A stretch of 64,000 bases of DNA from Deferrivibrio essentukiensis (lineage in GTDB: Bacteria; Chrysiogenota; Deferribacteres; Deferribacterales; Deferrivibrionaceae), in NCBI RefSeq assembly GCF_020480685.1, contig NZ_JAJAFU010000003.1, positions 1 to 64,000 of the forward strand, written 5' to 3'. The notes under the pieces were generated by a model. The model did not search any database. It was not told the DNA's origin and saw only the letters and a program-made list of their open reading frames with translations. Position numbers and translations under genes: made by a program. Shown here piece by piece: positions 39,655 to 47,643 of the stretch. Each line of letters starts with the position of its first letter. Position 1 is the first letter of the stretch.

Positions 39655-40248
39655 TTGAGTGATTTGGTACTTATTTATACACAAGCAATAGTTACCTTCT
39701 TTCTTGTTATAGACCCGCCGGGACTTATCCCTGTTTTTCTTGCTATAACAAAAGGGATGACAGAAAAAGAAAGGCTTAGCCTTCTAAACAAATCTATAGT
39801 TGTAGGATTTGTATTACTGATAATTTTTACAATATTCGGCAGTACGATTTTATGGCTTTTTGGTATAGATGTACATGATTTCAGGGTAGCAGGTGGTTTT
39901 TTACTTTTGATAGTTAGTCTTCAAATAGTCTTTACTAACCAAGAAAAGGATTTAAGCAATTCAAAACCCGGTGTCGTCCCTTTTGCTACCCCATTAATGG
40001 TAGGCCCCGGGGTAGTAACTGCAACAATTGTATTAAGCGGAACAGTAGGCATCTTTAAAACACTCATAGCCGGAGCAGTTGCTTTTTTACTTGCATACCT
40101 TGTGCTGTATTTTGGTAAAAAACTTTTTAGTATACTGGGTAAAGATATTACTGATGTAATTACAAAAGTTATCGGGCTTATTTTAGCTGCAATATCGGTA
40201 AGATACATTAGAGAAGGTTTTATCGGCATAATGCAAAATTTTGGATAA
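39655..40248 (+). CDS. MarC/UPF0056 family membrane protein
   Basis: 197 residues and six helices. FFLVIDPPGLIPVFLAITKGM (about 13-33), VPFATPLMVGPGVVTATIVL (about 105-124) and the last helix with KVIGLILAAISVRYIREGF are the conserved MarC elements. Despite its name the family has no proven role in drug resistance. A TTG start with GGAGG eight bases upstream is used. It begins one base after the preceding gene's stop, so the two may be expressed together. Confidence 0.9.
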   Translation: MSDLVLIYTQAIVTFFLVIDPPGLIPVFLAITKGMTEKERLSLLNKSIVVGFVLLIIFTIFGSTILWLFGIDVHDFRVAGGFLLLIVSLQIVFTNQEKDLSNSKPGVVPFATPLMVGPGVVTATIVLSGTVGIFKTLIAGAVAFLLAYLVLYFGKKLFSILGKDITDVITKVIGLILAAISVRYIREGFIGIMQNFG

Positions 40249-40332
40249 AATCTTTAAAAGTTGTCAAAAAAAGAAATAAACTTTTTATAACAATAACATA
40301 TGAAAAATTGGATACAATCTAAAAATTTTTGC

Positions 40333-40360
40333 TTGACTTTTCACTTTTTATAGATATATT
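40333..40360 (+). promoter_or_regulatory. Promoter of the initiator tRNA
   Basis: TTGACT (40333-40338), a 16-bp spacer and TATATT (40355-40360) lie 14 bp before the tRNA. This is close to consensus and similar in style to the tRNA-Leu promoter. Confidence 0.65.
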
Positions 40361-40373
40361 CATTAACTCCTGA

Positions 40374-40450
<77 letters not shown>

Positions 40451-40477
40451 ATTGCTTTTTATCTTGTTAATATAAAT

Positions 40478-40551
40478 GGCGGATTAGCTCAGGTGGTTAG
40501 AGCATGCGGCTCATATCCGCAGTGTCCGGGGTTCAAGTCCCTGATCCGCCA
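40478..40551 (+). tRNA. tRNA with anticodon CAT, probably elongator tRNA-Met
   Basis: 74 nt without encoded CCA: acceptor GGCGGAT/ATCCGCC, anticodon stem TGCGG/CCGCA around loop CTCATAT, T loop TTCAAGT and discriminator A. A CAT anticodon outside the initiator class means either elongator Met or the tRNA-Ile whose C34 is converted to lysidine by TilS. Sequence alone leaves this open; I lean to Met. It lies 27 bp behind the initiator tRNA and is probably co-transcribed with it. Confidence 0.88.
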
Positions 40552-40685
40552 CTCTGACAAACCTTCCAAAAAATTAAACTAAACTTTCATCATTTTGAAC
40601 CCACTCATAAGTTTTGCAATTAAAAAACATTTGATTTTTTGCCTATTTTCTAATATTTTAATTTTACTAAACTTGGGGGTATAGT

Positions 40686-41747
40686 ATGAACATATTAATA
40701 ATAGACCCTGGCTCCACATCTACTAAGGTTGGAATATTTAATGACAACCAATTAATAAAAGAAAATTTTAAACATGATAGAAGTGAAATTGAACAGTTTA
40801 AAACGATTATAGACCAGCTTAATTACAGGTTTAATATTATTAAACATTTTATACAAAACAACCACCCTTCCCTATCATTTAGCGCTGTCATCGGCAGAGG
40901 TGGACTGATTCACCCTGTTGAAGGGGGTGTTTATAGGGTTAATGATAAAATGTTGGAAGACTTGAAAGCCGGAATAAATGGTCAACACGCCTCAAACCTT
41001 GGTGGAATAATAGCAAAAAAATTTGCTGAGCAATATAATTGTGAGGCATTTATAGCTGACCCGGTAGTGGTTGATGAAATGATGCCTCTTGCAAAATATT
41101 CTGGACTTAAAGGGATAGAAAGAAAAAGTATTTTCCATGCTTTAAACCATAAAGCAACTGCAAGAAAAGTTGCAGAAAAAATAGGCAAATCTTATGAAGA
41201 GGTAAACTTTATAGTAGCTCATTTGGGTGGCGGTATATCAATTGGTATTCACAGCAAAGGGAAAGTTATCGACGTAAACAATGCGCTTGATGGTGACGGT
41301 CCATTCTCCCCTGAAAGAGCCGGGGGCTTGCCTGTATCTGGAATAAAGGATTATCTCTCAAAAAACAATATATCTATTGGTGAGCTCACTAAAATTGTGT
41401 CAAAACAAGCTGGGCTGATGTCCTACATCGGTAGCGTAGATATGATAAAAATAGAGGAAGATATAAAAAATTCTGATAAATACAAGGAAGAAGTTATTAG
41501 TGCGATGGCGTATCAAATTGCAAAAGAAATTTGCTCTCTTACTGCTGCAGTAAATGGACAGATAGATGGAATAATTCTCACAGGTGGCCTTGCTCATAGT
41601 AAATACCTAATTGACTTGATATCCAAAAGGGTGTCTTTTTTAGGTAAAATATATGTGGAGCCGGGTGAAAATGAAATTGAATCACTTTTGATGAGTGCAA
41701 AACTTGCTCTTCAAAATAAAATCCAAGTAAAGGAGTATCGGGGGTAG
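40686..41747 (+). CDS. buk: Butyrate kinase
   Basis: 353 residues of the acetate/butyrate kinase (ASKHA) fold. DPGSTSTKVGIF (residues 7-18) is the N-terminal phosphate loop; GRGGLIHPVEGGVY, VAHLGGGISIG and TGGLAHSKYLI identify butyrate rather than acetate kinase. It interconverts butyryl phosphate (or a branched-chain acyl phosphate) and ADP with the acid and ATP in the cytoplasm. The next gene, 2 bp downstream, carries the matching phosphotransbutyrylase domain, so the pair forms a complete acyl-CoA to acid module. Confidence 0.95.
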   Translation: MNILIIDPGSTSTKVGIFNDNQLIKENFKHDRSEIEQFKTIIDQLNYRFNIIKHFIQNNHPSLSFSAVIGRGGLIHPVEGGVYRVNDKMLEDLKAGINGQHASNLGGIIAKKFAEQYNCEAFIADPVVVDEMMPLAKYSGLKGIERKSIFHALNHKATARKVAEKIGKSYEEVNFIVAHLGGGISIGIHSKGKVIDVNNALDGDGPFSPERAGGLPVSGIKDYLSKNNISIGELTKIVSKQAGLMSYIGSVDMIKIEEDIKNSDKYKEEVISAMAYQIAKEICSLTAAVNGQIDGIILTGGLAHSKYLIDLISKRVSFLGKIYVEPGENEIESLLMSAKLALQNKIQVKEYRG

Positions 41748-41749
41748 TT

Positions 41750-43237
41750 ATGAGTATTGGTAATAACATCAAAAAAGTTTTATCCGAAAAAAACATAACA
41801 ATTGAAAACCTATCTAAATTTACAGGAATCGACGTATATCAACTATCAGATTACATAAATGAAAAATCCAGCCCCTCCGTATCAGACCTGTTGAAAATAG
41901 CATCTTGCCTTGATACCGATATATACTCCTTCATATACGGTCAAGAGTTTGAAGGGAAAAAGGCTCAAAAAACTACACCTGCTACAAGAGTAAAAATAAG
42001 TCGTAAAGATGCTTACTCTTATGAAAGTCTTGCCCCTCTTTACCCCGGAAAACATATTGAACCGTTTATTGTAGAAATTGAAAAAAAGGAGAATCCCGAA
42101 ATAAGCATCCATTCAGGTGAAGAGTTTCATTATGTTTTAGCAGGAAAACTAAAAATAACAGTGGGTGAAGAAGAGTTTATACTTGATGAAGGAGATAGCC
42201 TCTATTTTGACTCATCTGTTGCACATAGCATCAATTCCATAACTGAAAAATCAAGAATACTTGCTACGATATACAATAGCAGCTCAATGTCGCAACTAAC
42301 TAAAGGTTCAAAAATGAGAGATTTAATTCAGGCAGCCAAATTACTTAAGAAGCAATCTATTTGTTTAATCTGTCCTGACAAGACATCTGCCGGAGCCTGC
42401 AAGGTGGCAATAGATGAGAATATAATAGATAAAGTTGTGTTTGTGGGGGATAAAAAAATATCAGAAGCCCTTTTGAAAGATACCCGCATAAATGAAAAAA
42501 AGGTAATTTTAGTGGATATACCCCAATCTGATATATATGAAACAGACTGTGCCAGAAAAGGGGTCGAAATAATTAAGAATAAAGAAGCGACTTTGATAAT
42601 GAAGGGTAAAATCAACACTGCAAACTTTGTAAAAGCAATTTTGGATAAAGAGCGAGGCATTGCATCAGGGAGAAGGATGTCGCTGGTAAGCATTTTTGAA
42701 GTGCCAAATGTTAACAGGCTGATATTCCTTACGGACCCCGGCATAAACCCGACACTTTTTGTAGAAAATGATTTAAATGCAAGTATAGAAATCATTAAAA
42801 ATGCCATTGATGTTGCCAAATCTATGGGGGTAACAAGACCAAAGGTTGCACTTCTTGATGCTAATGAAGTCCCTTCAGCAAAATTACCAACCACACTGCA
42901 TGAAGATAAACTGTCTAAAATGGATTGGGAAGATGCGGATGTTTACGGACCACTTTCATATGACCTTGCACTCTATGAGGAAGCAGTTAAAAAGAAGGGG
43001 TTAACAGATAACCCGGTAGCAGGAAAAGCCGATATTATTGTGGTGCCTCACATAGAAGGTGGAAACTTCCTTTATAAGGCGTGGGTAATGACAATGGGAG
43101 CAGAAGTCGCAAATATTGTTTTGGGAGCTACCGTTCCAATAATACTTACCTCAAGAAGCGACAGTGATATGACAAAGTTTTTGACTATTTGTGCAAGTGC
43201 TATTTATGGGGAATATTTAAAAAGTACAAATAATTGA
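41750..43237 (+). CDS. HTH (XRE)-cupin-phosphate butyryltransferase fusion protein
   Basis: 495 residues in three parts. Residues 1-63 are an XRE-type helix-turn-helix (IKKVLSEKNITIENLSKFTG). Residues about 90-175 are a cupin with HSGEEFHYVLAG (His121, Glu125, His127) and AHSI (His159), in the manner of PuuR-type regulators. Residues about 190-490 are a phosphate acetyl/butyryltransferase with ICLICPDKTSAGACKVA, LIMKGKINTANFVKA, FLTDPGINPTL and NIVLGATVPIILTSRSDS. The enzyme part looks complete. The HTH-cupin part suggests DNA binding responsive to a small ligand, perhaps acting on its own operon (inference). I see no stop or frameshift between domains. Confidence 0.9.
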   Translation: MSIGNNIKKVLSEKNITIENLSKFTGIDVYQLSDYINEKSSPSVSDLLKIASCLDTDIYSFIYGQEFEGKKAQKTTPATRVKISRKDAYSYESLAPLYPGKHIEPFIVEIEKKENPEISIHSGEEFHYVLAGKLKITVGEEEFILDEGDSLYFDSSVAHSINSITEKSRILATIYNSSSMSQLTKGSKMRDLIQAAKLLKKQSICLICPDKTSAGACKVAIDENIIDKVVFVGDKKISEALLKDTRINEKKVILVDIPQSDIYETDCARKGVEIIKNKEATLIMKGKINTANFVKAILDKERGIASGRRMSLVSIFEVPNVNRLIFLTDPGINPTLFVENDLNASIEIIKNAIDVAKSMGVTRPKVALLDANEVPSAKLPTTLHEDKLSKMDWEDADVYGPLSYDLALYEEAVKKKGLTDNPVAGKADIIVVPHIEGGNFLYKAWVMTMGAEVANIVLGATVPIILTSRSDSDMTKFLTICASAIYGEYLKSTNN

Positions 43238-43366
43238 GTTTAGTTTTATTTTAAATGTTTTACCTGACAGCACACAGAGTAAGAAGGAATTTGTGAATTG
43301 TAAGCGGTGGATTGTAGATAAATGATAACTTCTATAAAGATTGTATAGGTTGTTAAGGTTTTATAA

Positions 43367-43421
43367 ACTTAGCACTTAACACTTAATACTAACTTTGAAC
43401 CTTAAACGTCTAACATTGAAC
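43367..43421. repeat. Degenerate heptamer tandem repeat
   Basis: Eight consecutive units, seven of 7 bp and one of 6 bp: ACTTAGC, ACTTAAC, ACTTAAT, ACTAAC, TTTGAAC, CTTAAAC, GTCTAAC, ATTGAAC. Most end in AAC and share pyrimidine-rich starts. The array lies in non-coding DNA 110 bp before the arsR-type gene. It might be decayed tandem repeat or an array of protein sites; I cannot tell. Confidence 0.55.
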
Positions 43422-43466
43422 TTTTTATATAAAGATGCCAAAAATCGTGTGACGGCACCTCATATT

Positions 43467-43509
43467 TTGGTTGATAAATTTTAGTTTGTATAATAACATT
43501 TACATACAA
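43467..43509 (+). promoter_or_regulatory. Promoter and candidate ArsR operator
   Basis: A perfect -10 TATAAT (43489-43494) has a weak -35 TTGGTT (43467-43472) 16 bp upstream. Overlapping the -10 is an inverted repeat TTGTAT (43486-43491) and ATACAA (43504-43509) with a 12-bp centre, the size and position expected for an ArsR-family autoregulatory operator. Confidence 0.5.
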
Positions 43510-43532
43510 TAAAAACTAATTACGGTGGGATA

Positions 43533-43874
43533 ATGCACAACCTAAAAGAGGTATCAAAAGTATTAAAATCTCTCTCAGAAGAGAACAGATTGCGAATTAC
43601 CATAATGCTTCTTAAGCGGGACTTGTGTGTATGTGAAATTAATGAAGTGCTTCATATCGCCTTATCTACAATATCTGCTCATCTTAAAAACTTAAAGTAT
43701 ACCGGCGTAATTGAAGACTCAAAAGATGGCAGATGGGTAGTGTACAAACTGACTGAAAACAAACATGTAAGAGAAATCGTTAACTTCCTCTACGAAAAAG
43801 TAAAAGATGATAAAATCATAAAAGAAGATTTGGAAAAAGTTGATAAAATAGACAGATACTCTTGCTCTATTTAA
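43533..43874 (+). CDS. ArsR/SmtB-family metalloregulator
   Basis: 113 residues with a winged helix. RDLCVCEINEVL (Cys32 and Cys34) is the classic alpha-3 ELCVCDL metal site that senses As(III), Sb(III), Cd(II) or Pb(II), and STISAHLKNLKYTGVI is the recognition helix. A third Cys (111) at the C-terminus could complete a site. No arsenic or heavy-metal resistance gene adjoins it; the RNA methyltransferase follows 12 bp later. GGTGGGA precedes the ATG. It probably represses its own promoter until metal binds. Confidence 0.9.
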   Translation: MHNLKEVSKVLKSLSEENRLRITIMLLKRDLCVCEINEVLHIALSTISAHLKNLKYTGVIEDSKDGRWVVYKLTENKHVREIVNFLYEKVKDDKIIKEDLEKVDKIDRYSCSI

Positions 43875-43886
43875 CACGATATAGAG

Positions 43887-45233
43887 ATGTTAGAAGATTT
43901 TATATCAAAATATAAAAGTATTTTCCAAAAAGACTTCGATATTTTCTTTAAATCACTTGAAAAGACAGATAAAAAATACTTTAGGCTGAATGTAGCGCGT
44001 GGTGTAAACTATATTAAAGAATTTGAAGAAAGTTCGAATATTGAAAAAGTTAAGGACTTCAACGCATATCAATACAATGAAAACCAAACAAACATTGTCA
44101 AGTCTATCGGATTTTTAACGGGTGGACTTTACATTCAAAATATATCTTCCCTCTTTCCGCCCAAAATATTATACGACAATTTAACAAATAAAGATAATCC
44201 TATAATACTTGATATGTGTGCTGCACCCGGCGGAAAAACCACATATCTAAGTGAATTATTAGACAGGAAGGGCCTAATTATTGCCAATGAAATCTCTTCA
44301 AAAAGGCTTAAGGCACTCAACTTTAATATTTCAAAATATGGCGCTTACAACGTAAAGACAGTCAGTTTGGACGGCAGACTTGCCTCTAAAAAGTTACCTG
44401 CAGTTTTTGATGCTGTCATGCTTGATGCCCCTTGCAGCAATGAAAACAAAATTCTCAAAAACGACACAGTTAAAAACTTTTGGTCAGAAGAGTTTATATT
44501 AAATATGCAAAGCATCCAAAAAGACTTGTTATATAATGCTTTTAATCTTATCAAGCCTGGAGGGTTAATCGCCTATTCAACATGCACTTTTTCAATCGAA
44601 GAAAACGAAATGGTTTTAGAAGATTTTTTATCTAAACATCCAGATGCCAGATTAGTCGATATAAACAATGGTAATTTCCCTGCCGGAATATCTGGAAATA
44701 AAACAATAGACAATAGAGTAATAAGAGTATTACCACACATAATGGAGTATGACGGTTTCTTCATCGCACTTATTCAAAAAGTTGGTGAGTGTAGCAATAA
44801 TTTAATTACTAAAAATAAAAATTTATTTGGTACTAAACTCGATATCTTTCAAGATGATTATTTTAAAAATTATAAATTTTACGAAAGAAATAGCAAAATA
44901 TATATGGACATTATCGCTAACTTCGGCGACAAAATTTTTAAAAAAATTAGATTTCAAAATAATGACTTCTTTATGGGCCAAAATTTAAAAGAATTTTCTA
45001 TTTCCACTGAAGCATCATGGGAGTTTGGAGCAAAAATAAAAGATAATTACAGATTAGAGATTGATTACAAAGAAAGTATTGAATATTTGGATGGTTATGA
45101 TATAAATCACATTTCTAAAAACATTAAAAATGGTGTATTATATTACAAAGACATACCTGTGGGACCTTTTAAGGTTGTAAACGGTGCAATTAAAAACAAA
45201 CTGGACAGATATTTTATATATAATAGAGTATAA
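43887..45233 (+). CDS. RNA cytosine-C5 methyltransferase (RsmB/RsmF, NOL1/NOP2/Sun family)
   Basis: 448 residues. The AdoMet motif CAAPGGKTTYLSELL (about 112-126) is followed by motif IV DAPCSNE with one conserved Cys and motif VI YSTCTFSIEENE with the nucleophilic Cys. The C-terminal ~140 residues resemble the RNA-binding extension of RsmF rather than the N-terminal NusB-like domain of RsmB, which is absent. Its target is probably rRNA. It lies between the ArsR gene and the diguanylate cyclase, 3 bp before the latter. Confidence 0.88.
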   Translation: MLEDFISKYKSIFQKDFDIFFKSLEKTDKKYFRLNVARGVNYIKEFEESSNIEKVKDFNAYQYNENQTNIVKSIGFLTGGLYIQNISSLFPPKILYDNLTNKDNPIILDMCAAPGGKTTYLSELLDRKGLIIANEISSKRLKALNFNISKYGAYNVKTVSLDGRLASKKLPAVFDAVMLDAPCSNENKILKNDTVKNFWSEEFILNMQSIQKDLLYNAFNLIKPGGLIAYSTCTFSIEENEMVLEDFLSKHPDARLVDINNGNFPAGISGNKTIDNRVIRVLPHIMEYDGFFIALIQKVGECSNNLITKNKNLFGTKLDIFQDDYFKNYKFYERNSKIYMDIIANFGDKIFKKIRFQNNDFFMGQNLKEFSISTEASWEFGAKIKDNYRLEIDYKESIEYLDGYDINHISKNIKNGVLYYKDIPVGPFKVVNGAIKNKLDRYFIYNRV

Positions 45234-45236
45234 ATC

Positions 45237-46517
45237 ATGAAAAAAGTTTTGGTAGTAGAGGATAGTAATTTCTTTCAAGAAGTTTTGACAAAAGAGCTCG
45301 AAGATCTAAATCTTAAACCTTTTGTCGCATCTAACATTAAAGAAGCCAAAAAACTTTTACAAGATAACTATTTTGACTTTATAACAATGGATGTTAACCT
45401 CCCTGATGGTAACGGGCTTGATTTTTGTAGAGAATTAAAACAAAACAATCAGTTATATAAATCTCAAATCATCATAATATCTTCAGAAGATGATGATTTA
45501 CTTAAAAAAGCAAGTTTTGATGCAGGTGCTTTTAGCTATTTTCATAAAGACTATGTTGGAGGAAATCTAAGAAAATTTTTAAAAACCACAATTTCTATGG
45601 CACAAATCATTACAAGCTCCGCAAACCCGGTAGTGCTCATAGAAGATAGCGAATTTCAAAGTAAATATATAAAAAGTCTTTTTGACTTTGCAAATATAAG
45701 TGTTATATCTTTTAATGATGTCAAAAGTTCATTGGACTTTTTCTCCAATGATAATAATATCGACTTAATAATAGTAGACTATTACCTTAATGACCAAACT
45801 TGCGAAGGCTTGATTGAAAAAATAAGAAAAAATAAATTTTATGATAAAGTGCCTATAATTGTAACCACAGTTTTGGAGGAAAAAGATAAAAAATACGATT
45901 TGTTTCTGTTAGGGGTAAATGATTTTGTTCAAAAGCCATTTGACCCAAGCGAATTTTTCCTCAGAATAAGAAGTCATCTAAGGATAAAAAGCCTGATGGA
46001 TATGCTTGATGCTAAAAATAAGCTACTATCTATTAAGGCCATTACCGATGAATTAACAGGACTTTTTAACAGACGCTTCTTTTGGGAAACTTTAATCAGA
46101 GAGGACAATAGAGCAAAAAGGGCAAAACAGCCTTATTCAATTTTGATGTTTGATATTGATAACTTTAAGCTTGTTAATGACAAATATGGACACTTAAATG
46201 GTGATAAGGTGCTTGTTAGTCTGGCTGATGAATTGAAAAAGTGTATAAGAAAATTTGACACCCTTGCACGATTTGGCGGGGAAGAGTTTATTATGCTGTT
46301 GCCAAATAGTGACAAGGGTCAGGCTTCTGTTGTTGCAGAAAAAATTTTAAATATCGCAAGAAATATCAAATATGAGTTTACAGACAATCCTATTACAGTA
46401 AGTATTGGTATTGCTGATTCAACGGAATGCACTTCGTTTGAAGAAATAATACATTTAGCTGATGACAGACTGTATAAGGCAAAGAAAAACGGTAAAAATC
46501 GTTTTGAACTTAAATAA
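45237..46517 (+). CDS. PleD-like diguanylate cyclase with two receiver domains
   Basis: 426 residues: receiver 1 (phospho-Asp52 in FITMDVNLPDG), receiver 2 (Asp181 in LIIVDYYLND) and a GGDEF domain with active-site GGEEF (347-351). The inhibitory I-site RxxD (RKFD, 338-341) sits the usual five residues upstream, so product feedback by c-di-GMP is expected. Receiver 2 keeps the conserved Thr and Lys (VTT, VQKPF), so both receivers could be functional. It makes c-di-GMP in the cytoplasm; the cognate kinase is not nearby. Confidence 0.93.
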   Translation: MKKVLVVEDSNFFQEVLTKELEDLNLKPFVASNIKEAKKLLQDNYFDFITMDVNLPDGNGLDFCRELKQNNQLYKSQIIIISSEDDDLLKKASFDAGAFSYFHKDYVGGNLRKFLKTTISMAQIITSSANPVVLIEDSEFQSKYIKSLFDFANISVISFNDVKSSLDFFSNDNNIDLIIVDYYLNDQTCEGLIEKIRKNKFYDKVPIIVTTVLEEKDKKYDLFLLGVNDFVQKPFDPSEFFLRIRSHLRIKSLMDMLDAKNKLLSIKAITDELTGLFNRRFFWETLIREDNRAKRAKQPYSILMFDIDNFKLVNDKYGHLNGDKVLVSLADELKKCIRKFDTLARFGGEEFIMLLPNSDKGQASVVAEKILNIARNIKYEFTDNPITVSIGIADSTECTSFEEIIHLADDRLYKAKKNGKNRFELK

Positions 46518-46533
46518 AAGTTTGGAGGAGTAA

Positions 46534-47598
46534 ATGAAAAGGTTGTTAACTATTTTTGTAATGGCAGTTTTTTTAAGTTTAAGCTTTAATGTTTTTGCAA
46601 AGGACATTAAAGCAGGTTTCGTCTATGTTGGTCCTGTTGGTGATGGTGGTTGGACATATGCTCATGATTTAGGTAGAAAAGAGATGGAAAAGCTCCCTTA
46701 TGTAAAGCCATCTACCTACATTGAGTCAGTCCCTGAAGGGAGCGATGCCGCAAGGGTAATCACTAATCTTGTAAAAAAAGGGCATAATGTTATTTTTACT
46801 ACCAGTTTTGGATTTATGGACCCTACTATCAACGTTGCAAAAAGATTTAAAGATGTCATTTTTATGCACTGTTCAGGTTATAAGACAGCTGAAAATGTTG
46901 GCACATATTTTGGAAGGATGTATGAACCAAGATACCTCAGCGGTATCATTGCCGGCAGTATGACAAAAAGCAATATTATCGGCTATGTTGCAGCTTTCCC
47001 TATTCCTGAAGTTATCAGAGGTATCAATGCCTTTACACTCGGTGTAAGATCTGTAAACAAAAATGCGGTTGTCAAGGTAGTATGGACTCAAACCTGGTTT
47101 GACCCGGGGACAGAACGAAACGCTGCTGAAAGTTTACTTGATGTTGGTGCCGATGTGCTTGCTATGCACCAAGATACACCTGCTACCCTTCAAGCTGCTG
47201 AAAATAGGGGAAAATATGTTATTGGTTACAACTCAGACATGAGAAGCTATGCTCCGAAGGGATTTTTAACAGCTCCCGTTTGGAATTGGGGTGCAATATA
47301 TAAATATATTGCTGAAAATGTGCACAACGGAACATGGAAATCAGAGCAGATTTGGTGGGGTATGGATAAAGGTGCTATTGCACTTGCACCTATTAGTGAT
47401 ACTGTCCCTGCAGAAATAAAAAGTAAGGTTATGAAAGTAAAGGATGAAATTGTGCAGGGGAAATTTAAAATATTCAGCGGACCTATAAAAGATCAGTCAG
47501 GTAAACTTATCCTTGAGAAAGGAAAAACCTTTACAGACAGCGAACTTTTGGGTATGAACTTCTTTGTAGAAGGTGTTCAAGGAAACTTAAACAATTAA
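46534..47598 (+). CDS. BMP/PnrA-like nucleoside ABC transporter substrate-binding protein
   Basis: 354 residues with a signal peptide (MKRLLTI, hydrophobic 8-21, cleavage after VFA). The Bmp family features are clear: GFVYVGPVGDGGWTYAHDLG, IFTTSFGFMD, YFGRMYEPRYLSGIIAG and the repeated GADVLAMHQDTPA. It carries no lipobox Cys, so it would be a soluble periplasmic receptor. Binding of purine nucleosides is known for the family, and the downstream xpt gene supports purine uptake. GGAGGAG precedes the ATG. Confidence 0.9.
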   Translation: MKRLLTIFVMAVFLSLSFNVFAKDIKAGFVYVGPVGDGGWTYAHDLGRKEMEKLPYVKPSTYIESVPEGSDAARVITNLVKKGHNVIFTTSFGFMDPTINVAKRFKDVIFMHCSGYKTAENVGTYFGRMYEPRYLSGIIAGSMTKSNIIGYVAAFPIPEVIRGINAFTLGVRSVNKNAVVKVVWTQTWFDPGTERNAAESLLDVGADVLAMHQDTPATLQAAENRGKYVIGYNSDMRSYAPKGFLTAPVWNWGAIYKYIAENVHNGTWKSEQIWWGMDKGAIALAPISDTVPAEIKSKVMKVKDEIVQGKFKIFSGPIKDQSGKLILEKGKTFTDSELLGMNFFVEGVQGNLNN

Positions 47599-47606
47599 AA
47601 ATCTTA

Positions 47607-47635
47607 ACACCCTGGAAATCCAGGGTGTTTTTTTT
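47607..47635 (+). terminator. Intrinsic terminator between receptor and ATPase genes
   Basis: A 9-bp perfect stem (ACACCCTGG with CCAGGGTGT, loop AAAT) is followed by eight T. It lies inside an operon, so it likely works as a partial terminator giving much more receptor than transporter, as in other ABC importer operons. Confidence 0.9.
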
Positions 47636-47643
47636 GAGGTTAT

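Larger units (their letters stand above)
43238..43532. other. Intergenic region before the arsR-type gene
   Basis: 295 bp without an open reading frame. It holds a degenerate heptamer array (43367-43421) and, near its right end, a promoter and dyad (listed separately). No intrinsic terminator is obvious after the fusion gene. Confidence 0.5.

Noticed and set aside
40256-40305. AAAAGTT...AACTTTTT pair after the marC-type gene as terminator
   Set aside because: The arms are short and A/T only with a long loop, so a stable hairpin is unlikely.
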